Positions 33,701 to 45,700 of a DNA stretch of 64,000 nt are shown piece by piece. The DNA is from Mantis religiosa (taxonomy: Eukaryota; Arthropoda; Insecta; Mantodea; Mantidae): the NCBI GenBank assembly GCA_030765055.1, contig CM060947.1:59670235-59734234 (forward strand). The letters run 5' to 3'. Positions within the stretch are counted from its first letter, which is position 1, and each line of letters opens with the position of its first letter. The translations under genes were made by a program, and so were the position numbers. A model generated the notes under the pieces. That model saw nothing but the letters and a program-made list of their open reading frames with translations, had not been told where the DNA came from and did no database searches.

Positions 33701-34660
33701 GCTATGTTTCCTTTTAAACATCTATAACCGCATTTGGCATGAGCGGGTTTTCCCTTCCTCCTGGCGAGAGGGTATTGTCATCCCCATCCCTCGACCCGGA
33801 AAGGACCGCACGGTACCATGTAGCTACCGCCCCATTTGCCTGACGAGTGTCATCTGTAAGACCTTCGAGCGGATGATAAACGCTCGGTTAAATTGGTGGC
33901 TAGAAAAACATAACCATCTGTCCAACTTGCAATGCGGTTTTCGTCGCCATCGCTCAAGTGTCGATAACCTAACACGCCCTGAGGGGTATATTTCTGATGC
34001 GTTTCTACTGAAACAGCACGCCGTCGGCGTGTTCCTCGACCTGGTGAAGGCTTATGACACCACCTGGCGGTACGGCATACTCCGTAACCTACATGATTAC
34101 GGTATGCGTGGTCATCTACCCGAATTCCTATGGAACTTCTTAAAACTTCGCCGTTTTCGGGTTCGCATAGGAAACACGATATCACGGGAGCGGATACAGG
34201 AGAACGGCGTACCTCAAGGTTCAATTTTGAGCGTCACCCTTTTTGCCGTAGCGATTAACGGCATCACTAGTGCCGTTAGAAGTGGAATTCCATCATCCCT
34301 CTATGTTGACGACTTCGCAGTATATTATAGGTCTGCCAACATAGATCACATTGAGCGCCAACTGCAGCTGACCATCACCCAGCTAGCAACTTGGGCGCTT
34401 CAAACCGGCTTCCGTTTTTCAGCTGCGAAGACGCAGTGTATCCACTTTCACCGCCTACGAGGTATACACCCGCCTCCTGATATTCATTTGAACGGCACAC
34501 CCCTGCCATTTGTCTCGCACCTAAAGTTCTTGGGCCTCTACTTGGACCGACAACTCAATTGGGAGCACCACATTCGTCACCTTCGAGCCTCTTGCGATCG
34601 TTCTCTTCGGTTGCTGAAGGTATTATCTGGAGCATCTTGGGGGGGGCGATCGCACGGTAA

Positions 34661-34825
34661 GCCCCTCAAAATCCAACCTCTGCGGTCCTCGTCCCGAGGG
34701 GTGGGCAACAGGAAGTAGGGGACTGACTGATGGGGTGATGTACGGTGGGGACTTGTTGTACCCCACGACCGCTACGGCTGCCGAGAAGGCCCATCAGTAA
34801 CCCCGAAAACTGGCAGAAGAGGCTC
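34661..34825 (+). ncRNA. Candidate HDV-like ribozyme (B3 copy)
   Basis: P1 is 34661-34667 with 34696-34702, ending in a G1-U wobble. P3 may be CGG 34683-34685 with CCG 34694-34696, and the loop is TCCTCGTC. P1.1 is CC of that loop with GG after P1. GGGCAACA occupies 34703-34710. P4 is ACTGATGGG 34726-34734 with CCCATCAGT 34790-34798, enclosing a GTGGGG/CCCCAC hairpin. A CCCCGAAAA strand follows, with the candidate catalytic C near 34804. P2 is TCTG(C) 34679-34683 with (G)CAGA 34813-34817. P2 is short and J1/2 is long compared with the classical fold, which is the main weakness. Confidence 0.6.
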
Positions 34826-34836
34826 TGGTAATTTTC

Positions 34837-34889
34837 CCCAGGGACCTACTACGGTAGGTACGGGATTGGCAATCCCGGGGTCCCTAGCC
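34837..34889 (+). promoter_or_regulatory. Folded module shared with family A 5' end
   Basis: Two hairpins (CCTAC-TACG-GTAGG and GGGAT-TGGCA-ATCCC) enclosed by GGGA/TCCC. The same arrangement forms the first 50 nt of every family A copy. The copies in B1 and B5 lie at about 16078-16131 and 50297-50350. It sits just downstream of the ribozyme-like fold in B, so it would be near the 5' end of the processed RNA in both families. Confidence 0.65.
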
Positions 34890-35605
34890 ACTCACTCTCA
34901 TTTCATCCCCCTCACCTCCATCAACTGTGCCACGCTGTGCTACTGCTGATCAGTATGCATCCCCTTCTTCCCCTTCTAGTTTTTTATTATGATTATTAGT
35001 ACTTAAGGTCTTAGGTTTATAACTCCTGTCTCACCAGCAGGGATCTCTCCTATCTCCGTGGTTCTGTCCCACGGTTTTCAGCGCGGCTTCCGACATGTGT
35101 GCTCTCCGGAGGTCTCAAAAGTGAAGGTTGAGCGGACCCTTCGCACTGCCCCTATGTGTAGCCTTAGGTGCGGAGCCCGTCCACACCGTCAAGTACACCC
35201 ACGTAGCTCCTTGAGGGCCCGGTTTGTGGTAATCTCCCGACGGCCGCGTTTTGCCGTTGGGTTAGTATCACGGACCGGACGTGTTACCGCTGACGGAACC
35301 CCGGTGTAATCAACCACAAGTCCCCTGAATCCGCGTGTGCCCTTTATGCGCAGCGCGGCCTAAAGTGGGGAGCCACAGGCGGTTATTCCTGTGGTAGGGG
35401 AATAAAGCCGGGGTGTGCGTGGTGAACGGTTTACCCATACGGACAAGCAGTGGAATTTGTAGGGTAGCTTTTCTGAGGTACAAATGAGATCGGTCATGGG
35501 TGAGGTCCCCATGACGGCACAGACCGTGAAGATTCGGTGTCTTTTTTCTTTAACCCCCGGATGGCAGGCTGACGCCGACAGTTCCGGAAGGGGGTCTATA
35601 TCATC

Positions 35606-36765
35606 ATGTCTCCGCGCAAAACCTCCTTTACTGACCCATTTTTAGTGATGACCTTGGCATGTAATGGCAAAACGTTTAAAGATATTAGTCCGTTCTATAT
35701 CAAGCGGGAATTAGATAAGATCAGTGGCCCTGTTAAGAATGCGACGCGACTCCGAGACGGCACCTTACTATTGGAGAGTTCAAATGCAGACCAATCTCAC
35801 AAACTGCAAAAGGCGACTTTGTTGGGCTCCTACCCGATCCGGGTAGCCCCACACAAAACTCTTAACACCTGCAGAGGAGTAGTCACCACCTCTAGCCTAG
35901 ATGGTCTTGCAAATGAAGAAATAGTAAGTTGCCTCCCTGACCAGCTTGTTTGTCAGGCGTACCGCTTAACACGGAAACAAGATGGCAAGGAGTACCCACT
36001 ACGTACGGTATTTCTAACGTTTGCTGGGACGAAGTTACCCGAATACATATATTGCGGCTATGAACGTGCTAGCATCCGCCAGTATGTCCGGAACCCCATG
36101 CGCTGTTTCCAATGTCAGCGGTTCGGACATACTAAGGTCACATGTACCAATCCTGCTCTTTGTGAGCAATGTGGCCTACCGAAGCACGAGGATCCAAACT
36201 GCACTCGAACACCCTGTTGCGTGAACTGTGGCGGCAGTCACCCCTCCAGTTCGCGACAGTGCCCAAAATTCATGGACGAAAGGAGCATTCAGGAGCTACG
36301 TGTAAAGGAACGCCTGACTTTTCCAGAGGCACGACGGCGCTTTGAGCAATTAAAGCCTGCTACTACTACTGGATATGCATCAGCAGCTCGCCGTACTCCC
36401 AACACCACTGTTGCTGTTCAACACGTCCCTGTCGCCCACGCATCCACGCAGACTGACTTTCTAGCCGTTAAACCTACGTCTCAGACAGTTTGTATATCCA
36501 CCAGCACTACATCCGCTCAACCGTACAGACTCCAGCCACCAAGCCATCACCGAGTAACAACAATCCAGTGGTAAATGTAAAACACCGATCCCGGCCACAA
36601 CATAGATCGCGAAGTCGCTCGCCTTCCATTAGATCCCGGTCTCGTTCTACGAGCCGTAGGAGTTCTGACTCCCGAACATCAGCGGAGTCACAGGACGCTA
36701 ACGATTTCCGAGTCGTAGGGCCCAAATCAGCCAAGGTCAAGAAAAAAGTTAAAACGTCCCGTTAA
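35606..36765 (+). pseudogene. B3 ORF1, frameshift in tail
   Basis: Intact from ATG 35606 through the three knuckles (CFQCQRFGHTKVTC, CEQCGLPKHEDPNC, CVNCGGSHPSSSRQC) and the STQTDFLAVKP segment. A one-base loss near 36517 (TCCGCTCAACC where B5 has TCCGCTTCAGCC) then shifts the frame, which closes at 36574. The original frame goes on with the RS-rich tail to TAA 36763-36765. The loss of this tail might reduce RNA binding, but that is inference. Confidence 0.88.
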
Positions 36766-36774
36766 ACACTCTTC

Positions 36775-39700
36775 ATGGAAATAATCCAGTGGAATGTCAA
36801 TGGTTTTCGAGCTCGTGCTCCAGACCTACAACATTTAGTTTCTCAACGGTCACCATCAATTATTTGTCTCCAGGAAACCCACTTACATCCCAATCACTCG
36901 TTACACCTTCACTCTTTCTCAGCATTTAGAAGCGACTCTCTTGCAGGTGTGCGTGCAAGCGGTGGCGTTGCTACCTTAGTGGCGCCTAACATCTCAGCCG
37001 CCAGCGTTCCTCTCACCACACCATTGCAAGCTGTGGCCGTTCGGCTACAGCTGGAGAGCATCAGTTTTACCATATGCAACATGTACCTGCCGCCGCTCAG
37101 TATAGTTTCAGAGCGTGATCTTCAAACTCTATTGGCTCAGCTCCCCTCACCACTACTCCTTGTGGGAGATTTGATTGCCAAGCACACGCTCTGGGGATCA
37201 GACACTGATGACGCCCGTGGATGCCTCCTCGTAGACGTCTTCGATAAGTCTGACCTGCTTCTGCTAAATACTGGTGACCCGACATTCCTATCATCCGCTT
37301 ATGGTACACATTCCGTACTAGACCTTTCTTTCTGATGTCCGTCATTAGTACCACTACTTGAGTGGTCAGTACTTTCCGACCTCTTTGGCAGTGATCATTA
37401 CCCCATTAACATTCATTTTTCCGGCCGCCAATGTGTACCTTCTCGACATCCTCGCTGGATTATTTCCAAGTCTAATTGGGGAAAATTCCATTCCCTGATA
37501 AACCTTATCGATGACGGTTTCGACACCATCGACGAAATGGTCGAATATTTTACTTGCTCGATCCTGCTCGCAGCAGAATCCAGCATTCCTCGAGGTTCAT
37601 CTACACCACGGCATATCCCTGTACCGTGGTGGTCTGAGGAATGCAGTTTGGCAGTCAAAGCACGCAAACGTGCTTTGCGCGTTTTTCAGCGACACCCGAC
37701 TGAAGGGAACTTTGTCGCCTTCAAACGTTCTCGCGCTAGGGCACGCTTTATACTGCGCAACGCTAAGCGTACATCTTGGGAAGCCTATGTGTCTTCGCTT
37801 TCCCGGCGCAGCTCTACCCAACAAGTATGGTCAGCTGTTCGGCGGATGTATGGCAAGTATCGCCGGACGGTAATTCCGGGCCTTGCCATCAACGGTTCCA
37901 TGTGCACCACCGAGCAGGACATAGCTGAAGCCCTAGCTACAACATTTGCTGCTACTAGCCAAACTGCCCGCTATGACGCTCTCTTCCTGGCTATTAAGGA
38001 AAAGGCGGAGCGGGTACAACTAAATTTTAACAGTGACTGCACCGAGCCGTACAACCAACCGTTTACCGCTGCCGAGCTCGCCCATTCTCTAGCGTTAGCA
38101 AAGGATTCTTCTCCAGGTCCCGATGACGTACACCGACAGATGCTGCTACATCTTCCATCTGAGGCGCTATGTTTCCTGTTAAACATCTATAACCGCATTT
38201 GGCATGAGCGAGTTTTCCCTTCCTCCTGGCGAGAGGGTATTGTCATCCCCATCCCTCGACCCGGAAAGGACCGCACGCTTCCATCTAGCTACCGCCCCAT
38301 TTGCCTGACGAGTGTGCTCTGTAAGACCTTCGAGCGAATGATAAACGCTCGGTTAAATTGGTGGCTAGAAAAACATAACCATCTGTCCAACTTGCAATGC
38401 GGTTTTCGTCGCCATCGCTCAAGTGTCGACATTCTAACACGCCTTGAGGGTTATATTTCCGATGCGTTTCTACTAAAACAGCACGCCGTGGGTGTGTTCC
38501 TCGACCTGGAGAAGGCCTATGACACCACTTGGCGGTACGGCATACTCCGTAACCTTCATAGTTACGGTATGCGTGGTCATCTACCCGAGTTTTTATGCAA
38601 TTTTTTAAAACTTCGCCGTTTTCGGGTTCGCATAGGAAACACTATATCACGGGAGCGGATACAGGAGAACGGTGTACCTCAAGGGTCGATTTTGAGCGTC
38701 ACCCTTTTCGCCGTAGCGATTAACGGCATCACTAGTGCGTTTCGAAGTGGAATTCCATCATCCCTCTATGTTGACGACTTCGCTATCTATTATAGGTCTG
38801 CCAACATAGATCACATTGAGCGCCAACTGCAGCTGACCATTACCCAGCTAGCAGCTTGGGCGCTTCAAACCGGCTTCCGTTTTTCAGCTGCGAAGACGCA
38901 GTGTATCCACTTTCACCGCCTGCGAGGTATTCACCTGCCTCCTGATCTTTATTTGAACGGCACACCCCTGCCATTTGTCTCGCACCTGAAGTTCTTGGGC
39001 CTCTACTTGGACCGACAACTAAATTGGGAGCACCACATTCGTCACCTTCGAGCCTCTTGCGATCGTTCTCTTCGGGTGCTGAAGGTATTATCTGGAGCAT
39101 CTTGGGGGGGCGATCGCACGGTAATGTTGAGGCTTTACCGCTCTCTGGTTCGGTCCAAGCTGGACTATGGCAGTTTTATTTATGGCGCAGCGACCGCCTC
39201 TAAACTTCGCCTTTTAGACACCGTGCATCACACTGGCATCCGCCTTGCCACAGGAGCTTTCCGCACCAGTCGAGTCGACTGCCTGTATGCAGACTCAGGC
39301 GAACCTCCACTCCATATTCGTCGCTCGCTGTTACTGTGCTCATACGTGTCGAAGTTGGCAAGTTATCCCAATCATCCTTGTTTTAAACCAGTTCTGTGTC
39401 CAGATTTAGTCCACCGTTATATGCGCCCTGGTTCTCGGACACGCCCCGTGGGAATAAGATTTCGGGATCACCTACATTCCCATGGCCTCCGAATGCCTCG
39501 CGTGGAGAGGTCGTCTATCTGCCCTTATCCTGCATGGCAGCTCAATCGTGCGCGGTTCGATCTAACTCTTTCGAAGAACCCTAGACTCGCTACTCCACAT
39601 TCGGCGTTCCAACAACTCTTTGCCGAATTACTGGGCCGTTACCGTAACTACGTTCCGGTCTTTACAGACGGTTCCCAGTTAGGTAACGCTACGGGTTGCG

Positions 39701-40461
39701 CATTCTTCGTTAACGGTGAGTCTCATAAATTTCGACTTCTGGACTCCACTTCGGTCTTCTCAGCAGAGCTGTATGCCATCTTTTATTTGCTCCTTTTTAT
39801 TTGCAAGTTAGCTCCTGGCTCTTTCATCGTCTGCACTGACTGTCTAAGTGCGCTTCATGCCTTACAACAGCACTCTACCGCTCACACACTGGTTATAAAA
39901 ATACAGACCCAGATCTCGCAAATGCTCAGTCGTGGATACAATTTTGTTTTTACTTGGACCCCAGGCCATGTTGGGATTTGCGGGAACGAGGAGGCGGACG
40001 CGGCTGCTAAGTCTGCTTGCCGTTTGCCCCGGAGTTTAACAACTACAGTGCCATTCCAGGACGTGCAACGTTTTTTCCGTCGCCAACTCCTCTCTGCTTG
40101 GCAGCACTCCTGGACAGCTTTACAAGGCACACAACTCCGGGCAATAAAAGACAGCGTACGACCCTGGCTAACTTCCTGCAGGGATAACCGGCGGGCCGAG
40201 GTGATACTCACCCGGCTGAGAATTGGGCACACACGTGCAACTCATGGCCATCTTTTGAGAGGGGAACCGGCCCCTGTGTGTGCCCCGTGTGCAGTACCCC
40301 TCACTGTGCGGCATGTACTGCTGAATTGCCCGCAGTACGCCCGCGTTCGCCAGTCTTTGTGCTTGGAGCCTAACTTGCAAGGTGTTTTAGGTGACGACGC
40401 AGTGGCCGTGGATAAGGCACTGCGGTTTGTTTTTAAAATTGGTTTTAATAAACAAGTTTGA
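36775..40461 (+). pseudogene. B3 ORF2, one stop, altered endonuclease motif
   Basis: 1228 codons including one in-frame stop. The endonuclease core motif reads GDLIAKHTLWGS, with Ile (ATT, 37174-37176) at the position where A, B1 and B5 have the conserved catalytic-site Asn. A TGA at 37333-37335 replaces the Cys codon of DLSFCSP. From there to 40461 the frame is open: RT (DLEKAYDTTWR, GVPQGSILS, YVDDFAIYYR), RNase H (FTDGSQLG, AELYAIFYLLL, CTDCLSAL, WTPGHVGICGNEEAD) and CAPCAVPLTVRHVLLNC. ORF1 and ORF2 are in the same frame, separated by 9 nt. Confidence 0.9.
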
Positions 40462-42706
40462 CTTGTATTTTATATTTACTGCTTTTAGAGTTTTTAAATT
40501 ATTAGCCTTAGATTGTGTTTTTTAATGTTCTTTTAACAGTTGAGTGTTTGTTTTATATTTTACCTTTTTAGCTAAATTTTTATAGCTTTTAGGTTTTAGT
40601 TTTGACTTAGGGCCCAAATGACCTTGTTGTCGACGGGCCCTAAAACCCTACACTCACTCACTCGCACGGTAATGTTGAGGCTGTACCGCTCTCTGGTTCG
40701 GTCCAAGCTGGACTATGGCAGTTTTATTTATGGCGCAGCGACCGCCTCTAAACTTCGCCTTTTAGACACCGTACATCATACTGGCATCCGCCTTGCCACA
40801 GGAGCTTTCCGCACCAGTCGAGTCGACTGCCTGTATGCAGACTCAGGCGAACCTCCACTGCATATTCGTCGCTCGCTCTTACTCTGCTCATACGTCTCGA
40901 AGTTGGCAAGTTATCCCAATCATCCTTGTTTTAAACCAGTTCTGTGTCCAGATTTAGTCCACCGTTATATGCGCCCTGGTTCTCAGACACGCCCCGTGGG
41001 AATAAGATTTCGGGATCTACTACATTCGCATGGCCTCCGAATGCCTCGCGTGGAGAGGTCGTCCATCTGCCCCTATCCTGCATGGCAGCTCAATCGTGCG
41101 CAGTTCGATCTCGCTCCTTCAAACAATTCTAGACTCGCTACTCCACATTCGGTGTTCCAACAACTTTTTGCCGAATTACTGGGCCGTTACCCTAACTATG
41201 TTCCGGTCTTTACAGACGGTTCTCAGTTAGGTAACGCTACGGGTTGCGCGTTCTTCGTTAACGGTGAGGCTCACAAATTTCGACTTCTGGACTCAACCTC
41301 GGTCTTCTCAGCAGAGCTGTATGCCATTTACTATATGCTCCTTTTTATTTGCAAGTTAGCCCCTGGCTCTTTTATTGTTTGCACAGACTGTCTAAGTGCT
41401 CTTCAGGCCTTGCAACAGCACACTGCCACCCACTCCCTTGTTTTAAAAATACAGGCCCAGATCTCGCAAACGCTTGGTCGAGGATACCATTTTGTTTTTA
41501 CTTGGACCCCAGGCCATGTGGGCATTTCAGGGAACGAGGAGGCGGACGCGGCTGCTAAGTCCGCTTGCCGTTTGCCCCGGAGTTTAACAACTACGGTGCC
41601 ATTCCAGGATGTGCAACGTTTTTTCCGTCGCCATCTCCTATCTGCTTGGCAGCAATCCTGGACAGCTTTAGAAGGCACACAACTCCGGGCAATAAAGGAA
41701 AGCGTACAACCCTGGCTAACTTCCTGCAGGGATATCCGGCGAGCCGAAGTGATACTCACCCGGCTGAGAATTGTGCACACACGAGCAACTCTTGGCCATC
41801 TGCTAAGAGGGGAACCGGCCCCTGTGTGTGCCTCGTGTTCAGTACGCCTCACGGTGCGGCACATTCTGCTTGACTGTCCGCAGTACGCCCGCGTTCGCCA
41901 GTCTTTGGGCTTTGGGACTAACTTGCATGGTGTTTTAGGTAACGACCCAGTGGCCGTGGACAAGGCACTGCGGTTTGTTTATGAAATAGATTTTAATAAA
42001 CAGGTCTGAATTGTGTTTTTATATTTATTGCTTTTAGAGATTTTAAATTATTAGTCCTTACATCGTCTTAATATCTTTTTAACATTTGTGGGTTTTTATG
42101 GTATTTTACCTTTTTAGCTAAATTTTATATAGTTATTAGGTTTTAGTGTTGACTTGGGGCCCAAATGACCTTGTTGTCGACGGGCCCTTAAATGCCACAT
42201 ACTTACTTACTCGCCTAAGCGGACGAAGGAATCTAAAACCTCAGCCCCGTCCCAAGCCAAACCCTCAACTTCTACATGTAAATATGACAAGCCAGTAATA
42301 TACGATCCACCGCCTAAAGTATTTAAGACCAGTTACCAGAGGACAGATTTCCTTAAAGATTCGACCCGTACCCCCAGGAAGAAGAAAACCTCTAGGACAT
42401 CCTGAAGCTCTTCTTCTGAAGAGCTTTCTGGTGATGAATCGGATCGGCGACTTTCATCTTCGTCGATCCCTGTGTCGAATAAGTTTGAAGACCTCGAAGC
42501 TAAGTTCTCTTTAGGGAAAGGGGCTTCCTCCGCCGAAGAGATGGGCCTAGAAGATTCCGATAACAGAACGGCAACAAAAAAGCGCCAAGATAAACCGGCA
42601 ACAAAAGGTGTTAGCCCTAGACCGAAGAAAAAGGGTAAGCTGATTCGGCAACCGTTAAAGTCGTCTTAATGTAGACGAATTTTTACAACCTATCTCCATA
42701 GTTCCA

Positions 42707-45700
42707 ATGGCTATCCTCCAATGGAACATGCGGGGTTTAAGAACACATCGACCAGAACTGGAACTTTTGCTCAGTAAGCATAACCCCTTAGTGGTATGCT
42801 TACAAGAGAGTAAGCTACGACCGCAAGACAAGTTTAAAATTCGACGTTACACACCACTGCGGTGTGATATTGACACAGAAGAGGGAATTCCTGCTCACGG
42901 GGGCACTATGATGCTCCTCAGGGATGACATATTTGTAGACCCGGTACAGCTGTAATCTGATATACAATCTGTAGCTTTAAGGATTAAGCTGCCAACAATC
43001 GAATTTTGCATTTGCAATGTATATCTCCCGCCATCAGATGACCTCTCGTTAATTGACCTTGAAGATCTGGTTTCCCAACTTTCAACACCATTTCTAATAG
43101 TTGGAGACTTTAATGCCCATCACCCACTATGGGGTTCCACTCTGGCATGTTCGAGAGGCCATCTCATTGCAAAATTCTTGGAGAGCAATAACTTGGTTCT
43201 CCTGAATTCCGGAGAGCCAACGTTCCCGTCAGACGCCTTTAACACCTATTCACACATCGATTTGGCAGTATGTTCATCCCAGTTAGCAGTTTCATTGCAG
43301 TGAAATGTCATCCCTGATTTACATTCCAGCGACCACTTCCCATGTCTTCTTAGTCTCTTAGCACATGATGTGTCTACGTGTCTACCTCACGTATCCCTAG
43401 ATGGGGCTTTGATCGTGCCAACTGGAACCTTTACACCCAGTTGGCTGTCTTTGATTACAACGAGCACGATTCTGTGAATGATCTAGTCGATCATCTCAGA
43501 GAAAATTCTTTCCGCTGCAGAACAGTCTATTCCACGTTCGGCTTCCCAAACCGGTCGACTTCCTGTCCCATGGTGGAACAACGACTGCCGGAATGCCATT
43601 CGTGCTCGTAGACGTGCTCTACGGGTATTTCAACGCCGCCCTACCCAAAGTAATCTAATTGAGTACAAGAAAGCGCGTGCAAAGTCTAGGCAAATAATTA
43701 AGGATAGCAAAAAGATCTCATGGAACAACTTTGTCTCATCTTTTAACAGATGGACACCATCATCTGTTGTATGGGATAGGTTAAGGCGCGTGGCCGGAAA
43801 ATCAACCCACTTGCCAATGGCTGGTCTGAAAACACCTGCAGGAGTTGTTGATCCGTTTGTCGTGGCTAACACCTTCGGCTGTGCTTTCGCTCAGGTGTCT
43901 AGCTCAAGTAATTATCCTCCTGAGTTTATCTCAATTAAGACTCAGGTAGAATCTCATGGTTTCGTGTTTAGTTCCAGAAACCTTGAAGATTATAACCGCC
44001 TCTTCACCTTGGCGGAGTTAGAACACGCTCTTTCATCATCGCGACTGACAGCACCAGGACCGGACGGAATCCACGTTCAAATGTTACAACATCTCTCACC
44101 TGAAGGTAAGGCATTCCTGCTCGAGGTCTATAACCGTGTTTGGGTTGATGCCACGTTTCCGGGCAAGTGGCGAGAAGCCACCATTATACCTATCTTGAAA
44201 GCTGGCAAGGACCGGCACCTCCCTTCTAGCTACCGTCCTATTTCCCTCACCAGTTGCGTCTGCAAGGCGATGGAACGCATGATAAATGGGCGGTTGGTAT
44301 GGTGGCTGGAAACAAACAACCTACTGAATAACATCCAGTGCGGTTTTCGACGACGCCGTTCAACAGTGGATCATCTTGTGTCCATGTCGACACAGATTAT
44401 GAACGGCTTTCTTAAAAACTGTCAAACAGTCGGAATATTTTTTGACCTCGAAAAGGCTTATGATACGTGTTGGCGTGCAGGGTTGCTACGTACTCTGCAC
44501 ACCTGGAATATACGTGGACCGCGTATTCCGAGTAAGGGTTGGCTCGGTTCTCTCGAACCTTTTCGTCCAAGAAAACGGTGTACCACAGGGATCGGTGCTA
44601 AGTGTTACGTTGTTTGCTATTGCGATTAATTCTATCTCGAAATGTGTACCTCCAGGTGTCTCGTCATGCCTATTCGTAGATGACTGCCGTCTACTGTACA
44701 TCTCAGCGCACTTCGTTTATAGAGCGCCGTCTTCAAACCACCTTGGACAACCTTAAGGTTTGGAGTTTAAAGAACGGCTTCCGATTCTCTGCTGAGAAAA
44801 CCATCTGTGTGAAGTTCTGGCGTCAGCAGAGTCGACTACCTCCAAGGCTCCGGCTAGGCTCTGATCTACCTTTTGCAGATGAGACGAGGTTCCTTGGATT
44901 GATATTTGATAGAAAACTTAGTTGGTCGTCGCATATAGCACAACTGAAAGCACGATGTGACCGATCTTTAAATATCTTGCGGGTACTAAGTGGAAAATCG
45001 TGGGGAGCGGATCGTACAGTGTTATTGCGACTGTATCGCACACTCATCCGTTCCAAATTAGATTATGGTAATATCGTTTATGGCTCGGCATGACCATCTG
45101 TTCTGAAGAGATTAGACACAGTCCATAATTGTGGCATACGTATAGCAGTTGGGGCATTTCCAACGAGCCGAGTTATACGTCTGTATACTGAGTCTGCAAA
45201 ACCTCCTCTCCAGTACAGGCACAACATGCTGTGAGCAAATTATGGCTGTGGACTTAATTACATGCCCACACATCCAACGTTTACGCCGTTCTTTAACACC
45301 TTCATGGACGTGCGTTATAGGAACACTTCTATTAAACCAAAGCCACCTGGTTTTCGTTTCCGGGAGCTCCTTAGACATCTTAATACTGAAATGCCCAAGA
45401 TGTATCCTAAGGGGGAGAGGACATACCATCCTTGGTTGTGCAGAGCATCCCACGTTGATCTGGGCATGACCACACATGATAAAGCTACCATGTCTATGTC
45501 TAGTATCCGCACATGCTTTTTAGAATTTTTATCGCGATACCAGGACCATGTTAAAATTTACACCGATGGGTCCAAGAATTCCGATGGTGTTGGTTGTGCT
45601 TGGTCTTACCCTATACATTCGGATTCCACACTAGCACTTCCGTTTTTACCGCAGAGCTCTATGCAATATACCGGGCCATTTTACACGTACGTCGACGAAA

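Larger units (their letters stand above)
34661..40661 (+). mobile_element. B3: full-length family B copy in B1 ORF2
   Basis: A 6001-bp copy flanked by TCGCACGGTAA at 34650-34660 and 40662-40672. The 5' end GCCCCTCAAAATCC is unambiguous here because the preceding base is A. The 3' end has hairpin 40609-40641 and a CACTCACTCAC tail. It carries one frameshift in ORF1, one stop in ORF2 and a changed endonuclease residue, so it is probably inactive. It is the reference copy for family B length. Confidence 0.95.
32310..42009 (+). pseudogene. B1 ORF2, one stop and split by B3
   Basis: ATG at 32310 starts MEIIQWNVNGFRAR. The endonuclease has LQETHLHPNHS and GDLNAKHTLWGS. A C-to-A change makes TAA at 32901-32903 in the LLEWS codons, and the same frame continues through the RT. 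There DLVKAYDTTW replaces the usual DLEKAYD, and PEGY replaces LEGY. The frame is cut at 34660 by B3 in the GDRTVM codons. It resumes at 40673 with MLRLYRSLVRS, RNase H (FTDGSQLG, AELYAIYYMLL, WTPGHVGISGNEEAD) and the cluster CASCSVRLTVRHILLDC, ending TGA 42007-42009. Confidence 0.88.
15904..42210 (+). mobile_element. B1: full-length family B copy holding B1b, A3 (with A4) and B3
   Basis: B1's own sequence is 15904-17727, 20414-20455, 32061-34660 and 40673-42210, about 6.0 kb in total. It is inserted in A2 ORF1 with the 12-bp duplication TCGCCTAAGCGG. Three later insertions with their own duplications break it: B1b (CCCACGTCTCAG), A3 (TTCAACCGTA) and B3 (TCGCACGGTAA). The 3' end has the GGGCCC hairpin (42157-42187) and a mutated tail ACTTACTTAC in place of (CACT)n, consistent with age. 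The first G of the B terminus overlaps the duplication and could be 15903. Confidence 0.9.
14944..42669 (+). pseudogene. A2 ORF1, frameshifted and split by B1
   Basis: The ATG at 14944 corresponds to ORF1 of A1 and A5. The reading is broken by small indels: a frame change in the first 15 codons, loss at the TRTLF position near 15378, a deletion after KI at 15424, loss in the first zinc knuckle near 15514, and stops near 15655 and 15812. After B1 it resumes at 42211 with PKRTKE-type residues, has another stop near 42404, and ends at the family stop TAA 42667-42669. A non-functional ORF1. Confidence 0.8.
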
